Positions 35,059-44,267 of a DNA stretch of 64,000 bases are shown piece by piece. Made by a program: the position numbers and the translations under genes. The first letter of the stretch is position 1, and every line of letters begins with the position of its first letter. A model generated the notes under the pieces. That model had not been told where the DNA came from. It searched no databases and saw only the letters and a list, made by a program, of their open reading frames with translations. Location: NCBI RefSeq assembly GCF_011761495.1, contig NZ_JAASRU010000010.1, positions 41,434-105,433 of the forward strand, given 5' to 3'. This DNA comes from Alkalibacillus almallahensis. GTDB lineage: Bacteria; Bacillota; Bacilli; Bacillales; Alkalibacillaceae.

Positions 35059-35086
35059 TAGACGATGAAATTCAGAAATCGTTTGG
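35059..35086 (-). promoter_or_regulatory. Candidate ECF-sigma autoregulatory promoter
   Basis: Minus-strand CCAAAC and CGTCTA with a 16-nt spacer resemble ECF promoters (TGAAAC-N16-CGTCTA). It is placed correctly for the sigma gene start. Confidence 0.6.
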
Positions 35087-35112
35087 TATTTTTTAAAATT
35101 TACTATAAAAAA

Positions 35113-35136
35113 AGCACATCCCCATTGGGACATGCT
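35113..35136 (-). terminator. Terminator after ecsB
   Basis: Stem AGCACATCCC/GGGACATGCT with a long minus-strand T run. Confidence 0.85.
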
Positions 35137-35146
35137 CTTCATTACT

Positions 35147-36379
35147 TTATCCCTTAAACGCTCGAATTCGTCCACGCACATAAAAGGCCTCGAACAGTAC
35201 GGTAAACGCTGCAGCAATACTTAAATAAATAAGTGCATTTACCCAATCACTAGCCCACACAAATCCGATCGTCGTAATCACAACTTGCACAACCATAATA
35301 ACTAAAATCAACTGATGAACTGCTTTACGCCGCACATCAACCGCAACTGGGTACAATCTCAACCACTCCACTGTCCTGTGATGATTGTAAATCGCGATAA
35401 ACTGAAAACCTGACATGAACAAGAATAATACCGCAAACAACATTTTGCCCCAAAATGCTGGCACCCAAAACACGAAAAACAACGCTAAAGCGACCAACCT
35501 CAGATACATTCCGAAATAATCACCACTTCGGATAAATGTAATCGCATATAAATACTTGAACGTTTCTTTTCGGCTAATCGGCATGCGACCAGTAATCAGT
35601 CGAACTAAACCGTGACGCTTCTTTGGTTTCCGTTTTAAATCTGGTACGTCTGTCGACATATTTGCAATCCGATAGAAAAATTGCAATTTCGCATCTTCTT
35701 GATCAATTAATCGATCCCAAGGCAGCGTAAACCCTTTATAAAGATTATGGTAGTTTAGAAAACAAACACCTACGATTAAAAGTGCTCCTATTAACGCATA
35801 ATACGGCACGCCTATTGCTAAGAAATACATAATAAATGCATTAATAATTAATCTTATCGCCATATCAAAATAATGATATCGCATATCTCGCGTTTTTTGC
35901 ATAAACCAAGTAGCAAACAAGTTGCCCACTTTCACCACTAACGCAAAAACGATCATCACCAAGATATAGCTCGCACTGACATGATCATAAATCTGCAAAT
36001 ACAATGGCGTTAAGGCAAATAACGCAATCGCAATCCAATAGCTTTGCATGACAAAACTATAGATGACCGCATTTCTGACATAAGGTTTCAGTTTGTTTTC
36101 AACTGGTAATAGAAAAACTGTATCAGCTTCTTTAAAAAATGTTCGCACTGGACTGTAAGTTAATAATGCCCCGACTATCCCAACAACAACCCATTCAACC
36201 GGAAACGTATCGGGTACTGTTTCTAACCATGCCTGGTAAAAGTATGCGAAGGCAGCGACGAAGAAAATCATCGCAAACGCTAGATGATCATTAAAAATTA
36301 ATCGCATATAACGGCTGACCATTTTGATATGAGACTGAAACCGCTCTTTCCATAATTGATTGGTATCCATATTAAGCAT
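35147..36379 (-). CDS. ecsB: ABC transporter permease EcsB
   Basis: A 410-residue membrane protein with about ten hydrophobic segments, the partner of EcsA. In Bacillus the Ecs transporter affects secretion, intramembrane proteolysis by RasP and competence. Its start overlaps the ecsA stop (ATGCTTAA), so the two are coupled. A second in-frame ATG 9 nt inside is possible. No ecsC gene follows; instead a terminator and the ECF sigma operon come next. Confidence 0.93.
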   Translation of the reverse strand: MLNMDTNQLWKERFQSHIKMVSRYMRLIFNDHLAFAMIFFVAAFAYFYQAWLETVPDTFPVEWVVVGIVGALLTYSPVRTFFKEADTVFLLPVENKLKPYVRNAVIYSFVMQSYWIAIALFALTPLYLQIYDHVSASYILVMIVFALVVKVGNLFATWFMQKTRDMRYHYFDMAIRLIINAFIMYFLAIGVPYYALIGALLIVGVCFLNYHNLYKGFTLPWDRLIDQEDAKLQFFYRIANMSTDVPDLKRKPKKRHGLVRLITGRMPISRKETFKYLYAITFIRSGDYFGMYLRLVALALFFVFWVPAFWGKMLFAVLFLFMSGFQFIAIYNHHRTVEWLRLYPVAVDVRRKAVHQLILVIMVVQVVITTIGFVWASDWVNALIYLSIAAAFTVLFEAFYVRGRIRAFKG

Positions 36380-37109
36380 CGTCCTTTGTTAATTGCACAT
36401 AAATATCATCTAAACTTGATCCGGGCATGTTGAATTCAGTTCTTAATTCATCTAATGTACCATAAGCTCTAATCTTACCATGGTGAATAATAACAAATCG
36501 GTCGCAGTACTTCTCAGCTGTTGCCAGAATATGCGTAGACATAAGTACGCCTGCTCCGCGTCCTTTCATCTCTTCCATCGTATCTAAATAAGACTGAATC
36601 GCTAATGGATCTAAACCAACAAACGGCTCGTCCACAATATAAAGTGATGGTTCCACTAAAAATGCACACATAATCATCACTTTTTGGCGCATCCCTTTTG
36701 AGAAATGAACAGGGAACCATTTTCGTTTTTTATCTAAATGAAATTCTTTTAACAACCACTCAGTGCGACTCTCATATGTTTCCTCATCTAAACCGTAAGC
36801 CATTGCCGTTAAACGCAAATGTTCTTCTAACGTTAATTCTTCATAAAGCATCGGCATTTCTGGAATATAAGCAAATTCCTGACGATAGGCTTCTAAATCT
36901 TCTTTCATTTGCTTACCATTAATCGTGACCGAACCTTGTTTCGGATTCATTAAACCGATTATATGTTTTATTGTTGTACTTTTACCTGCTCCGTTTAATC
37001 CGATTAAACCAACTACTTCACCTTGTTTAACCGAAAACGAAATATCGTGTAATACATTTTGTTGCGTATATCCACCTACAAGTCCATCAATCTGTAATAA
37101 ATCACTCAT
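36372..37109 (-). CDS. ecsA: ABC transporter ATP-binding protein EcsA
   Basis: A 245-residue ATPase with Walker A GLNGAGKST (near residue 38), the atypical signature FSKGMRQKVMI (near 140) found in EcsA proteins, and Walker B LYIVDEPFVGLDP. AGAGGGA precedes the ATG. It is divergent from hit, exactly as in B. subtilis. Confidence 0.96.
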   Translation of the reverse strand: MSDLLQIDGLVGGYTQQNVLHDISFSVKQGEVVGLIGLNGAGKSTTIKHIIGLMNPKQGSVTINGKQMKEDLEAYRQEFAYIPEMPMLYEELTLEEHLRLTAMAYGLDEETYESRTEWLLKEFHLDKKRKWFPVHFSKGMRQKVMIMCAFLVEPSLYIVDEPFVGLDPLAIQSYLDTMEEMKGRGAGVLMSTHILATAEKYCDRFVIIHHGKIRAYGTLDELRTEFNMPGSSLDDIYVQLTKDDA

Positions 37110-37246
37110 ACCATCCCTCTTTTCTCTAACTCTTTCCCTATCATACCAAAATTTTAAGACAATTCACTAGTTTAGACGGTTTATTCTTACATTCGACACA
37201 TGTTTACGTTACAATAAAAGAAAGAATATTTCTTAGGAGGATGACC

Positions 37247-37666
37247 ATGTCAGATTGCATTTTTTGTAAAATTCTCGATGGTGAGATTCCATCTGCCAAA
37301 ATTTATGAAGACGATGATGTATACGCTTTTTTAGACATTAGCCAAGTAACAGAGGGACACACACTCGTCATCCCAAAGAAACACTGTGAAGATGTCTTTG
37401 ATTTAGATGAAGATACAGCGGCTAAATTGTTTAAAGCGGTTCCTAAAATTGCTCGAGGAATCCGTTCAGCCTTCAATCCACAAGGCTTAAATATGCTTAA
37501 TAACAATGGTTCATTTGCTGATCAAAGTGTTTTCCATGTTCATCTTCATTTAATTCCACGCTACGATGAATCAGACGGATTTAAATCTAAATGGCAGACA
37601 CACGGTGATGACTACACGCCAGAACAACTTCAAAACATTGCACAATCCATTTCAAACGAGATATAA
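37247..37666 (+). CDS. hit: HIT family hydrolase
   Basis: A 139-residue histidine-triad nucleotide hydrolase. The triad is HVHLHLIPRY near residue 98, and the N-terminus CIFCKILDGEIPSAKIYED with its zinc-binding cysteines is typical of Bacillus Hit. The second ATG (37247) was chosen because AGGAGG abuts the first one. It is divergent from ecsA and followed by yhaH. Confidence 0.95.
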   Translation: MSDCIFCKILDGEIPSAKIYEDDDVYAFLDISQVTEGHTLVIPKKHCEDVFDLDEDTAAKLFKAVPKIARGIRSAFNPQGLNMLNNNGSFADQSVFHVHLHLIPRYDESDGFKSKWQTHGDDYTPEQLQNIAQSISNEI

Positions 37667-37737
37667 GAGAGATTATTGCGCAAGTAGACAGGGAATATCA
37701 TATATAATAGCAGTAGATGACGAAAGGAGAAATCGCA

Positions 37738-38112
37738 ATGCCAAACAGTAAGTCATTAATTTTAGGTGTATTTACAGGAGGATTGATTGGAGCATCTGTC
37801 TCTCTATTAACAACACCTTCCTCAGGCAGTGATATGCGCTTACGTGTCAAAGAGCAAAGTGAACGGTTACGTGAAATCACACAGGAATTGAAGGAAAATG
37901 GAATTGACCTTAAAGAACAACTAACACAGACATCTAAAGAAGGTGCAGAACTTCTTAAAGACCTATCTCAAGATATTAAAACATCCGTCGAAAGCTGGAA
38001 ATCAACAGTTGAACCGCATCAAGAAAATCTTCAAGAACACCTTCGTCAGATCGAAGAAGGTATTAAAGAATTAGAGGAAAAGATGAAAGAACAAAATGCT
38101 AATCAGACATGA
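37738..38112 (+). CDS. yhaH: YtxH domain protein YhaH
   Basis: A 124-residue protein with a glycine-rich N-terminal membrane segment (ILGVFTGGLIGASVSLLTTP, residues 6-25) followed by a long polar helix likely to form a coiled coil. This is the YtxH layout, linked to general stress in Bacillus. Start 37738 follows AAAGGAG. The order hit-yhaH is conserved. Confidence 0.9.
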   Translation: MPNSKSLILGVFTGGLIGASVSLLTTPSSGSDMRLRVKEQSERLREITQELKENGIDLKEQLTQTSKEGAELLKDLSQDIKTSVESWKSTVEPHQENLQEHLRQIEEGIKELEEKMKEQNANQT

Positions 38113-38117
38113 TTGTT

Positions 38118-38149
38118 AACCTGCTCGCTATTTGGTGAGCAGGTTTTTA
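38118..38149 (+). terminator. Terminator after yhaH
   Basis: Stem AACCTGCTC/GAGCAGGTT followed by T5. Confidence 0.9.
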
Positions 38150-38195
38150 ATTAATGCTCAGTTAAATCATTTTTCATTACGCTCTATTAAAGTCC

Positions 38196-38605
38196 GTTGT
38201 TGATATTGTGATCCGCTTTCGGTGGACGCTTTTACCCACAGGGCACAAGTGCAACATCTGTTCAACCTCACTACGTTCGTTTTTCACAGTGTTTTCTATG
38301 CAGGGGCACGGCTCGAGCCAGGCAACTTCATCGAATAAGCTTCTTTGTTACTTGCACCGAGGAAGCCTACTTCGAAGCTTTGCTAGAAGACGCAGGTGCA
38401 TCGCTCGGCCTAAAAGCGTGGCCTGCGGGGTCTCGAGACTCGTGCTATTCCTGTGACGGCCCGGATGGCCTAATGTCGACGTTGGTCACAAAAGCTGATT
38501 TCATAAGCTTCTTCGACTATTCTGCGCCGAGTACTCGCAGGCGCAGGACGTGACCGCTTTTAGTCGACCAGGAGTCACCACCTTCGCTCCTCACAATTCA
38601 ACAAC
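38196..38605. repeat. MITE-like or structured non-coding element, about 410 bp
   Basis: Its ends form an inverted repeat: GTTGTTGATATTGTG at 38196 pairs with CACAATTCAACAAC at 38592-38605, and the pairing continues inward (GGTGGAC against GTCACCACC). The interior is much richer in GC than its surroundings and holds further pairings, such as GGCTCGAGCC and TCTCGAGA. No credible gene is inside. It resembles GC-rich repeats ending in GGAGTC...CGCTCC that are scattered in Bacillaceae genomes. It lies exactly where the conserved hit-yhaH-hpr order is broken by the Opu operon. Confidence 0.7.
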
Positions 38606-38663
38606 TCAGTGCTACATCATTTGAAATTCAACACTGAACTTAAACAGAGCCTTTCATAAAAAA

Positions 38664-38689
38664 CTCTCCCTAACCGAAGTTAGAGAGAG
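38664..38689 (-). terminator. Terminator of the Opu operon
   Basis: Stem CTCTCCCTAAC/GTTAGAGAGAG (one mismatch) with a UUCG-type loop on the minus strand and a T run. Confidence 0.9.
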
Positions 38690-38719
38690 CAAAATATCAA
38701 TCATTCTAATGTCATCCAA

Positions 38720-39634
38720 TTATTCAGCTGCTTCCAAATCTTCAATAGAATCTATATCCATATAACTCGGAACGACAAGACCGATTTTAGCACCTTCTAA
38801 GTTCGGACCTAAATTGACTACATCATCTTTAACACTTTCGTAGAAATCAGCATGCGTGAATGGCAACCAAGCTGCTGCTGTTGCATCAGCATCACCGTTC
38901 GCAACTGATTCAAACACAATTGAAGGATCTACAGGTGTTACATCAACTTCGAACCCTTGTTGCTCAAGAACAATTTTTAAAACACTTGAAGAAGCACGTT
39001 CTGAATCCCATGGTGTTGATGCAAGGGTAATAGTCGAACCATCACCTTCACCAACGCCATCTGTCCATTCAGATACTTTATCTTCATTGTCTTCTATCCA
39101 CTTTTCAGCAACAGTACTGATTTCTTCATCATTCTGGTTTGCGTCATACATAATTTGCTCCATATCTTCAACTGACCACTTAAATTGATCGATCAATTTA
39201 AATGCTTCTGGATGATCACTTTCCAATCCTTGACGTGCTAGAGTTACGATGTTTTCAGCTTCACCGTAAACCCCTTTAGGATCTTCTAAATACTTCATAT
39301 CTGGAAATTGAGCAAACATCCAATGCGGATTCCAACCAGTAACAACGATTGGTTCCTCTGCATTGATTGCCTCTTCTAATTCTGTAATCATTGCAGCTGT
39401 TGATGACGCTTCTAAATTCCAGCCTGATAAGCTATCATATTCTTCAATTGCTTTTTCTGTTGTCACCGTAATACCAGCACCAGGTTCAATCCCGATAATG
39501 GTATGCTCTACTTCTTCACTGTAATTGACATCTTCATTAGAATTATCGTCGCTAGAAGCATCATCTGATCCACACGCAACAAGCGTGAGGACCAGGGATG
39601 CTACTAACATTAACATTCCCTTTTTAAAGTTCAT
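38720..39634 (-). CDS. Glycine betaine-binding lipoprotein, domain-swapped form
   Basis: A 304-residue binding protein with lipobox LTLVAC (cysteine at residue 21). Compared with the neighbouring protein its two halves are exchanged: GIEPGAGITVTTEKAIEEY and VVTGWNPHWMFAQ come first. The half with SVANGDADATAAAWLPFTH and LGPNLEGAKIGLVVPSY comes last. Such permuted OpuAC/ProX types are known separately in bacteria. It is the last gene of the Opu operon, 31 nt after its paralogue, and probably feeds the same permease. Start 39634 follows AAGGAG at a longish distance. Confidence 0.9.
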   Translation of the reverse strand: MNFKKGMLMLVASLVLTLVACGSDDASSDDNSNEDVNYSEEVEHTIIGIEPGAGITVTTEKAIEEYDSLSGWNLEASSTAAMITELEEAINAEEPIVVTGWNPHWMFAQFPDMKYLEDPKGVYGEAENIVTLARQGLESDHPEAFKLIDQFKWSVEDMEQIMYDANQNDEEISTVAEKWIEDNEDKVSEWTDGVGEGDGSTITLASTPWDSERASSSVLKIVLEQQGFEVDVTPVDPSIVFESVANGDADATAAAWLPFTHADFYESVKDDVVNLGPNLEGAKIGLVVPSYMDIDSIEDLEAAE

Positions 39635-39665
39635 GTATGTTAGAGTCTCCTTTATTGTGAGTAAA

Positions 39666-40634
39666 TTACTCCATTGTTGTCCATTCGTCAACTAGGTCTT
39701 GGTTGTTTTCAACGAAGTTAGCCGCTGCATCTTCAGGGCTAGTTCCTGCTTGAATCTCAGACATAACTGAGTTGAACTTCTCTTCGCCCCATTTGAAGTT
39801 GTCAAGTACTTGGTAAGCACCCGGCATATCTTCTTCTAGGCCTTCACGAACCATTGTTTCGATTGTTTCAGCATCACCATAAACGCCTTCAGGATCTTCT
39901 AGATATTTAAGATCCATTTCTGCGAATTTCCAGTGTGGAGACCAACCTGTTACAACAATTGGCTCTTCGTTTTCATATGCTTCTTGTAATGATGTAGCCA
40001 TTGCACCAGAAGAAGAAGTTTGGACTGACCAGCCATCTAAGCCTTCATAAGTTTCCACTGCATCTTCTGTAGCTTGTACAACACCAGCACCTGGTTCGAT
40101 ACCAGTGAATGTTTCATTAAACTCATCACCATACTCACCTAGGTTTTCTAATGAGTCTGCTTCCACATATTCAGGTACAACAGCACCAATTTTAGCACCT
40201 TCAAAGTTAGGGCCAAGTTCTACCATTGAATCTGAATGCTCTTCGTAAAGATTACCGTGAGTATTTGGTAACCAAGCAGCTACCATACCATCAGCGTCTC
40301 CACTTGCAACTGACTGCCACATAACAGCGTTATCTAGTGGAGTTAATGTAACATCATAACCTAGATCTTCTAATACTTTACCAATTACGTGAGTTGATGC
40401 AATCTCTGTTGCCCACTCAACGTAAACTAGCTCAATTTCACCTTCGTGAGTGATGTCGCCAGATTCACTTGAACCTTCTGAATCTGAGCCGCTATCTTCT
40501 GATTGTTCTGTGTCTTCACCATTTCCTTCTGAATCTGAGCCAGAACCTTCATCGCTACTACCACAAGCGGCAATCACCATGATTAACGCAAGCATAGCTA
40601 CAAGGCCTAAGCTTTTCCATGTTCCTTTTAACAT
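39666..40634 (-). CDS. Glycine betaine-binding lipoprotein
   Basis: A 322-residue binding protein with lipobox IMVIAAC (cysteine at residue 24), a Ser/Glu/Gly-rich linker (25-65), then VEWATEIASTHVIGKVLEDL, SVASGDADGMVAAWLPNTHG and LGPNFEGAKIGAVVPEY in the first half. GIEPGAGVVQATEDAVETYE and VVTGWSPHWKFAE are in the second. Trp residues in AAWLP and GWSPHW are those expected to cage the trimethylammonium group. It follows the permease gene and is separated from it by a stem-loop. Confidence 0.92.
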   Translation of the reverse strand: MLKGTWKSLGLVAMLALIMVIAACGSSDEGSGSDSEGNGEDTEQSEDSGSDSEGSSESGDITHEGEIELVYVEWATEIASTHVIGKVLEDLGYDVTLTPLDNAVMWQSVASGDADGMVAAWLPNTHGNLYEEHSDSMVELGPNFEGAKIGAVVPEYVEADSLENLGEYGDEFNETFTGIEPGAGVVQATEDAVETYEGLDGWSVQTSSSGAMATSLQEAYENEEPIVVTGWSPHWKFAEMDLKYLEDPEGVYGDAETIETMVREGLEEDMPGAYQVLDNFKWGEEKFNSVMSEIQAGTSPEDAAANFVENNQDLVDEWTTME

Positions 40635-40671
40635 GTTAAAACAACTCCCCTTTACCTTAATATAATATATT

Positions 40672-40706
40672 GGAACTCCTCTCCCATTACAGGAGAGAAG
40701 AGCTTC
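40672..40706 (-). other. Intercistronic stem-loop in the Opu operon
   Basis: CTCTCC/GGAGAG stem with outer GGAA/TTCC pairing and no T run, between the permease and first binding-protein gene. It may protect or process the mRNA and so raise binding-protein expression; it could also end some transcripts. Confidence 0.5.
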
Positions 40707-40712
40707 CTTAAT

Positions 40713-41552
40713 TTATTTACCCTTATTTAAGCTTTGGGTAAAGCGATCGATGATAATCGCAAGGATTACGATACCGAAACCGGCAACGAATCCTGTTCCT
40801 GCTTCAGCACGTTGCAGTGCAGATAGTACGTCACGGCCTAAGCCTGGCGCACCGATCATCGAAGCGATAACAACCATTGATAGTGATAACATCACAGTCT
40901 GGTTCACACCAGCCATAATCGTTGTTTTCGCCATTGGTAATTCAACTTTAAAGAGCTTCTGACTTCCAGTTGTACCGAAAGCGTCTGAAGCCTCTACTAA
41001 TTCGTCTGAAACTTGGCGGATACCTAAGTTTGTAAAACGAACAACAGGTGGTGTTGCGAATACGAATGATGCAAACACACCTGGAACCATTCCGATACCA
41101 AAGAAGGCAACGGCCGGAATTAAGTAAACGAATGCCGGCATTGTCTGCATGAAGTCAAGTACCGGTGTAATTATATTTTGAGCTATGTTACTCTTCGACA
41201 TTAGAATCCCGAAAGGAATACCAACTATGACAGAAATTAAACTGGCATAGAAGACTAATGTGAAGGTATACATAAGTTGCTCCCAAAGTTCTTGGTTATG
41301 AATAAAAATCAAACCAACAATTGAAAATGCTGCTAAACCAAACTTCTTGCCTGATAAGAAAAAGGCAATAAGTGCAATAAGAATAATAATTATAATCGGT
41401 GGTACCATGCTTAGATATTCAGCAGATGTATCAAGCAACCACCCAAACCCTTCTTGAACAGGGTCGAAAATAAATGAAAACCAATCTGTAATTTTGTCTA
41501 CTCCAAGGTCTATCCATTTTGCTACTGGTATTTGTGGTATATTATCAAGCAT
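40713..41552 (-). CDS. opuAB: Glycine betaine ABC transporter permease OpuAB-type
   Basis: A 279-residue permease with about seven helices and the ProW/OpuAB pattern [20 protein letters not shown], followed by the EAA-type loop [20 protein letters not shown]. The start at 41552 overlaps the ATPase stop by 8 nt; the GAGGTGG within the ATPase end serves as ribosome site. Imports compatible solutes together with OpuAA and the binding proteins. Confidence 0.93.
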   Translation of the reverse strand: MLDNIPQIPVAKWIDLGVDKITDWFSFIFDPVQEGFGWLLDTSAEYLSMVPPIIIIILIALIAFFLSGKKFGLAAFSIVGLIFIHNQELWEQLMYTFTLVFYASLISVIVGIPFGILMSKSNIAQNIITPVLDFMQTMPAFVYLIPAVAFFGIGMVPGVFASFVFATPPVVRFTNLGIRQVSDELVEASDAFGTTGSQKLFKVELPMAKTTIMAGVNQTVMLSLSMVVIASMIGAPGLGRDVLSALQRAEAGTGFVAGFGIVILAIIIDRFTQSLNKGK

Positions 41553-42741
41553 CGTCTGCGTCCACCTCATTTCCATCAGCTAATGCTGCGATTACAGCAC
41601 CACGTACGATAATACCGCGAAGTTTTCCGTCTTCTGTCACGGCGACTGGTACGGGTGAATCGTGAATAATATTAAAAATCTCATTAATTTGTGTTTCTTT
41701 ATCGACAGATGGAACCTCAGTTTTCATAATTTCACTAAGTTTCTGAACACCATCTTCACGTGCTTGACGTGCTTCATCCGCTGTTACATAACCTTTAAGA
41801 TTACGAGAACGGTCTGTTACAAAGATCGATGAAAGCCCTTGTTCACGCATTCTTTCTAGCGCAACACGTGGACCATGTTTATCATAGTCAACAGTCTCAG
41901 GACGTTTCATAATATGTTCTGCTGTTAAAACTTTTGAACGGTCGACGTCTTCTACGAACTTCTCAACGTAATCGTTCGCTGGGTTAGTCAGAATTTCTTC
42001 TGGAGAACCAATTTGAACAATCGAACCGTCTTTCATTAATGCAATACGATCACCAATACGTAACGCTTCGTCTAAGTCGTGTGTAATAAAGACAATCGTT
42101 TTCTGCATTTTTTCTTGTAGATCTAGTAGCTCATCTTGCATATCTTTACGAATAAGTGGGTCTAATGCTGAGAATGCCTCATCCATTAGAAGAACTTCTG
42201 GATCATTCGCTAAAGCACGCGCAAGACCTACACGTTGCTGCATACCACCTGATAATTGGCTTGGCAACTGTTCAACATAACCGCCTAGACCAACGAGTTC
42301 AAGTGCTTCCTCAGCTTTTTTAGAACGTTCTTCTTTATCCATACCTTGAATTTCAAGGCCAAATTCTGCGTTTTCACGCACAGATCTGAATGGGAATAAC
42401 GCAAAACGTTGGAATACCATACTCATTTTCGTACGACGGATTTCACGTAAATCTTCTTTATTCATGGTAGCTAGATTTTGTCCGTCGATTTCAACGCTAC
42501 CTTCTGTCGGTTCAATCAAGCGGTTTAAAAGTCGTACTAATGTCGACTTACCACTACCTGAAAGACCCATGATTACGAAGACTTCTCCTTCTTCTACCTC
42601 AAAAGTTGCTCGGTTAACACCGACAGTACAACCGGTTTTATCGAGGACCTCTTCTTTGGAGTAACCTTCGTCTAACAATTTTGTTGCCTCTTTTGTTCTC
42701 TTACCGAAAATCTTCGATAAATTTTCGACTTTAATCGGCAC
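41545..42741 (-). CDS. opuAA: Glycine betaine ABC transporter ATPase OpuAA-type
   Basis: A 398-residue ATPase with Walker [10 protein letters not shown] (near residue 59), signature [15 protein letters not shown], Walker [14 protein letters not shown] and two C-terminal CBS domains (about 275-390) that in OpuA sense ionic strength. It starts with a GTG after AGAGAGGTG. It heads the operon opuAA-opuAB-two binding proteins and is divergent from a GbsR-type regulator. Confidence 0.95.
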   Translation of the reverse strand: MPIKVENLSKIFGKRTKEATKLLDEGYSKEEVLDKTGCTVGVNRATFEVEEGEVFVIMGLSGSGKSTLVRLLNRLIEPTEGSVEIDGQNLATMNKEDLREIRRTKMSMVFQRFALFPFRSVRENAEFGLEIQGMDKEERSKKAEEALELVGLGGYVEQLPSQLSGGMQQRVGLARALANDPEVLLMDEAFSALDPLIRKDMQDELLDLQEKMQKTIVFITHDLDEALRIGDRIALMKDGSIVQIGSPEEILTNPANDYVEKFVEDVDRSKVLTAEHIMKRPETVDYDKHGPRVALERMREQGLSSIFVTDRSRNLKGYVTADEARQAREDGVQKLSEIMKTEVPSVDKETQINEIFNIIHDSPVPVAVTEDGKLRGIIVRGAVIAALADGNEVDADDA

Positions 42742-42777
42742 TGGTTTACACCTCTCTCTTCCTCAATCACTTTAATC

Positions 42778-42806
42778 ATATAACTTATGTTGTAATCACT
42801 TTGTAA
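42778..42806 (-). promoter_or_regulatory. Candidate SigA-type promoter of the Opu operon
   Basis: Minus-strand TTACAA and TTATAT with a 17-nt spacer, 37 nt before the GTG start of opuAA. Confidence 0.6.
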
Positions 42807-42856
42807 CAATCACTCTTCTAACTATATTACTTTCGACAAAAAAACTCAACTTGGAC

Positions 42857-42876
42857 ATAGAGCGACATAGCTCTAT
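42857..42876. promoter_or_regulatory. Inverted repeat between opuAA and the GbsR-type gene
   Basis: ATAGAGC-GACATA-GCTCTAT is a perfect 7-bp inverted repeat about 50 bp upstream of the opu -35. It could be an operator for the divergent regulator; this is an inference. Confidence 0.5.
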
Positions 42877-43026
42877 TTATTCCGTAAAGTTAAAACTGAA
42901 CAAACTTATCAGACGAAATACTAGTTTTTTCTCTCTTATACTAGCAAATACTATCAATTTTCCTGGTTTGTTTTTGTACGAAAGTAGTGTAGATTGAAAT
43001 TAGATGTCCTAAGGAGGCTCTTTGGT

Positions 43027-43512
43027 ATGCAATCAAAAGAAAGGGACGAAGACCTTGAAGCTTTTCATTACAATATGATTAGCGAGTTTTCGAAAACGTT
43101 AGAGATGTTTTCGTTAAACACAACAGAATCACAATTATTTGTTATTCTCTACTTAAGTGAAGAACCGATGACGTTGGATGATATGAAAAATGCTCTAGGA
43201 AAAAGCAAGACTGCTATGAGCAATGCCATTCACACCTTACTAAACTTCAATCTAGTAGAACGTGTTTGGAAGAAAGGTGTCCGAAAAGACTTATACCAGG
43301 CTGAAAAGGATCTCTATGAGAAGTTCATGAACGCTTATGTTAATCGCTGGTTAGAAGCCATTGCCAAACAAAAAGCTAATCTAGAACAGATTGAGAAACA
43401 ATTCTGTAAAAAATCAGAAAAAGATAAACAAACAAATCTTAAGTTACAAGAAGCTTTAAAATTTCACGATGCACTAGAAGATGTTTTTAACGACTTACAT
43501 AAAGAATACTAA
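43027..43512 (+). CDS. GbsR/OpuCR-type transcriptional regulator
   Basis: A 161-residue MarR-like regulator of the GbsR family, which senses choline or betaine and represses compatible-solute genes. The winged helix spans about residues 30-95 (LNTTESQLFVILYLSEEPMT, then LGKSKTAMSNAIHTLLN). Start 43027 follows AAGGAGG. Divergent placement next to the opu operon suggests it controls that operon and itself. Confidence 0.9.
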   Translation: MQSKERDEDLEAFHYNMISEFSKTLEMFSLNTTESQLFVILYLSEEPMTLDDMKNALGKSKTAMSNAIHTLLNFNLVERVWKKGVRKDLYQAEKDLYEKFMNAYVNRWLEAIAKQKANLEQIEKQFCKKSEKDKQTNLKLQEALKFHDALEDVFNDLHKEY

Positions 43513-43524
43513 TAATTACTAAAG

Positions 43525-43564
43525 CGAGTTGTTGGATGTTAAAAAATTCCTACAACTCGTTTTC
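43525..43564 (+). terminator. Terminator after the GbsR-type gene
   Basis: Stem CGAGTTGT/ACAACTCG with a T-rich tail. Confidence 0.75.
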
Positions 43565-43711
43565 TTTATATTATGTTAAACTATAACAAAACTCAAGTCA
43601 TACACACTGAAGTCTTAAATTGAACTTTATCATTAAATAGCGTTACTCCATGAGTCATTTCGGGTAAACTATAAAGATATACTTTAATACCAATAAAAAG
43701 GGGTCGTTGTC

Positions 43712-44239
43712 GTGAGTGAACAAAATTATTCATTACAAGAAGCTATTCTTTATTCACACAAAATGGCACAGTTAACGAAGGCTGTTTGGAAGCAAATCGA
43801 AAAAGATTGGCAAAACTGGGTGAAGCCATTCGACTTAAACTTAAACGAACATCATATACTATGGATCTGTTATCATTTAGATGGCGCAAGCATATCGGAA
43901 ATATCTAAATTTGGGATTATGCATGTGTCTACAGCTTTTAATTTTTCCAAAAAACTTGAAGAACGTGAGCTCCTCACATTTTCAAAACGTGAAGAAGATA
44001 AACGAAATACGTATATTGAGTTAACAGAGTCCGGCAAACGTCTTTTTGAAGAAACGATGGAAGCCCATGCTCAAGGAACAGATAAAAACACCGTTATGCA
44101 AGCTTCACTACCTTTAAAAGATTTATATGGTAGATTTCCCGAATTCCAAGAGTTAGAAGCTATTGTGAAAGAGATTTATGGCGAGGAATATCTAGACATT
44201 TTAGACCGCTCCATCGCAAGTATTAAAGCGGAATATTAA
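43712..44239 (+). CDS. hpr: MarR-type transition-state regulator Hpr/ScoC
   Basis: A 175-residue dimeric regulator that in B. subtilis represses protease and sporulation genes. Family features are the N-terminal [19 protein letters not shown], the HTH segment [20 protein letters not shown] and the wing [17 protein letters not shown]. It starts at GTG after AAAGGGGTC. Position before prsA and after the hit-yhaH-ecs genes matches the known neighbourhood, with the Opu operon inserted between. Confidence 0.95.
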   Translation: MSEQNYSLQEAILYSHKMAQLTKAVWKQIEKDWQNWVKPFDLNLNEHHILWICYHLDGASISEISKFGIMHVSTAFNFSKKLEERELLTFSKREEDKRNTYIELTESGKRLFEETMEAHAQGTDKNTVMQASLPLKDLYGRFPEFQELEAIVKEIYGEEYLDILDRSIASIKAEY

Positions 44240-44267
44240 GAAGGTGTAATTTTTTTGTCAAAAGGGT

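Noticed and set aside
35026..35217. Open frame of 63 codons between ecsB and the sigma gene
   Set aside because: It overlaps the 3' end of ecsB, its terminator and the ECF promoter, and has no ribosome site.
38208..38456. Open frame of 82 codons in the GC-rich element
   Set aside because: No ribosome site or protein-like composition; it runs through paired hairpin arms and is explained by the GC-rich repeat.
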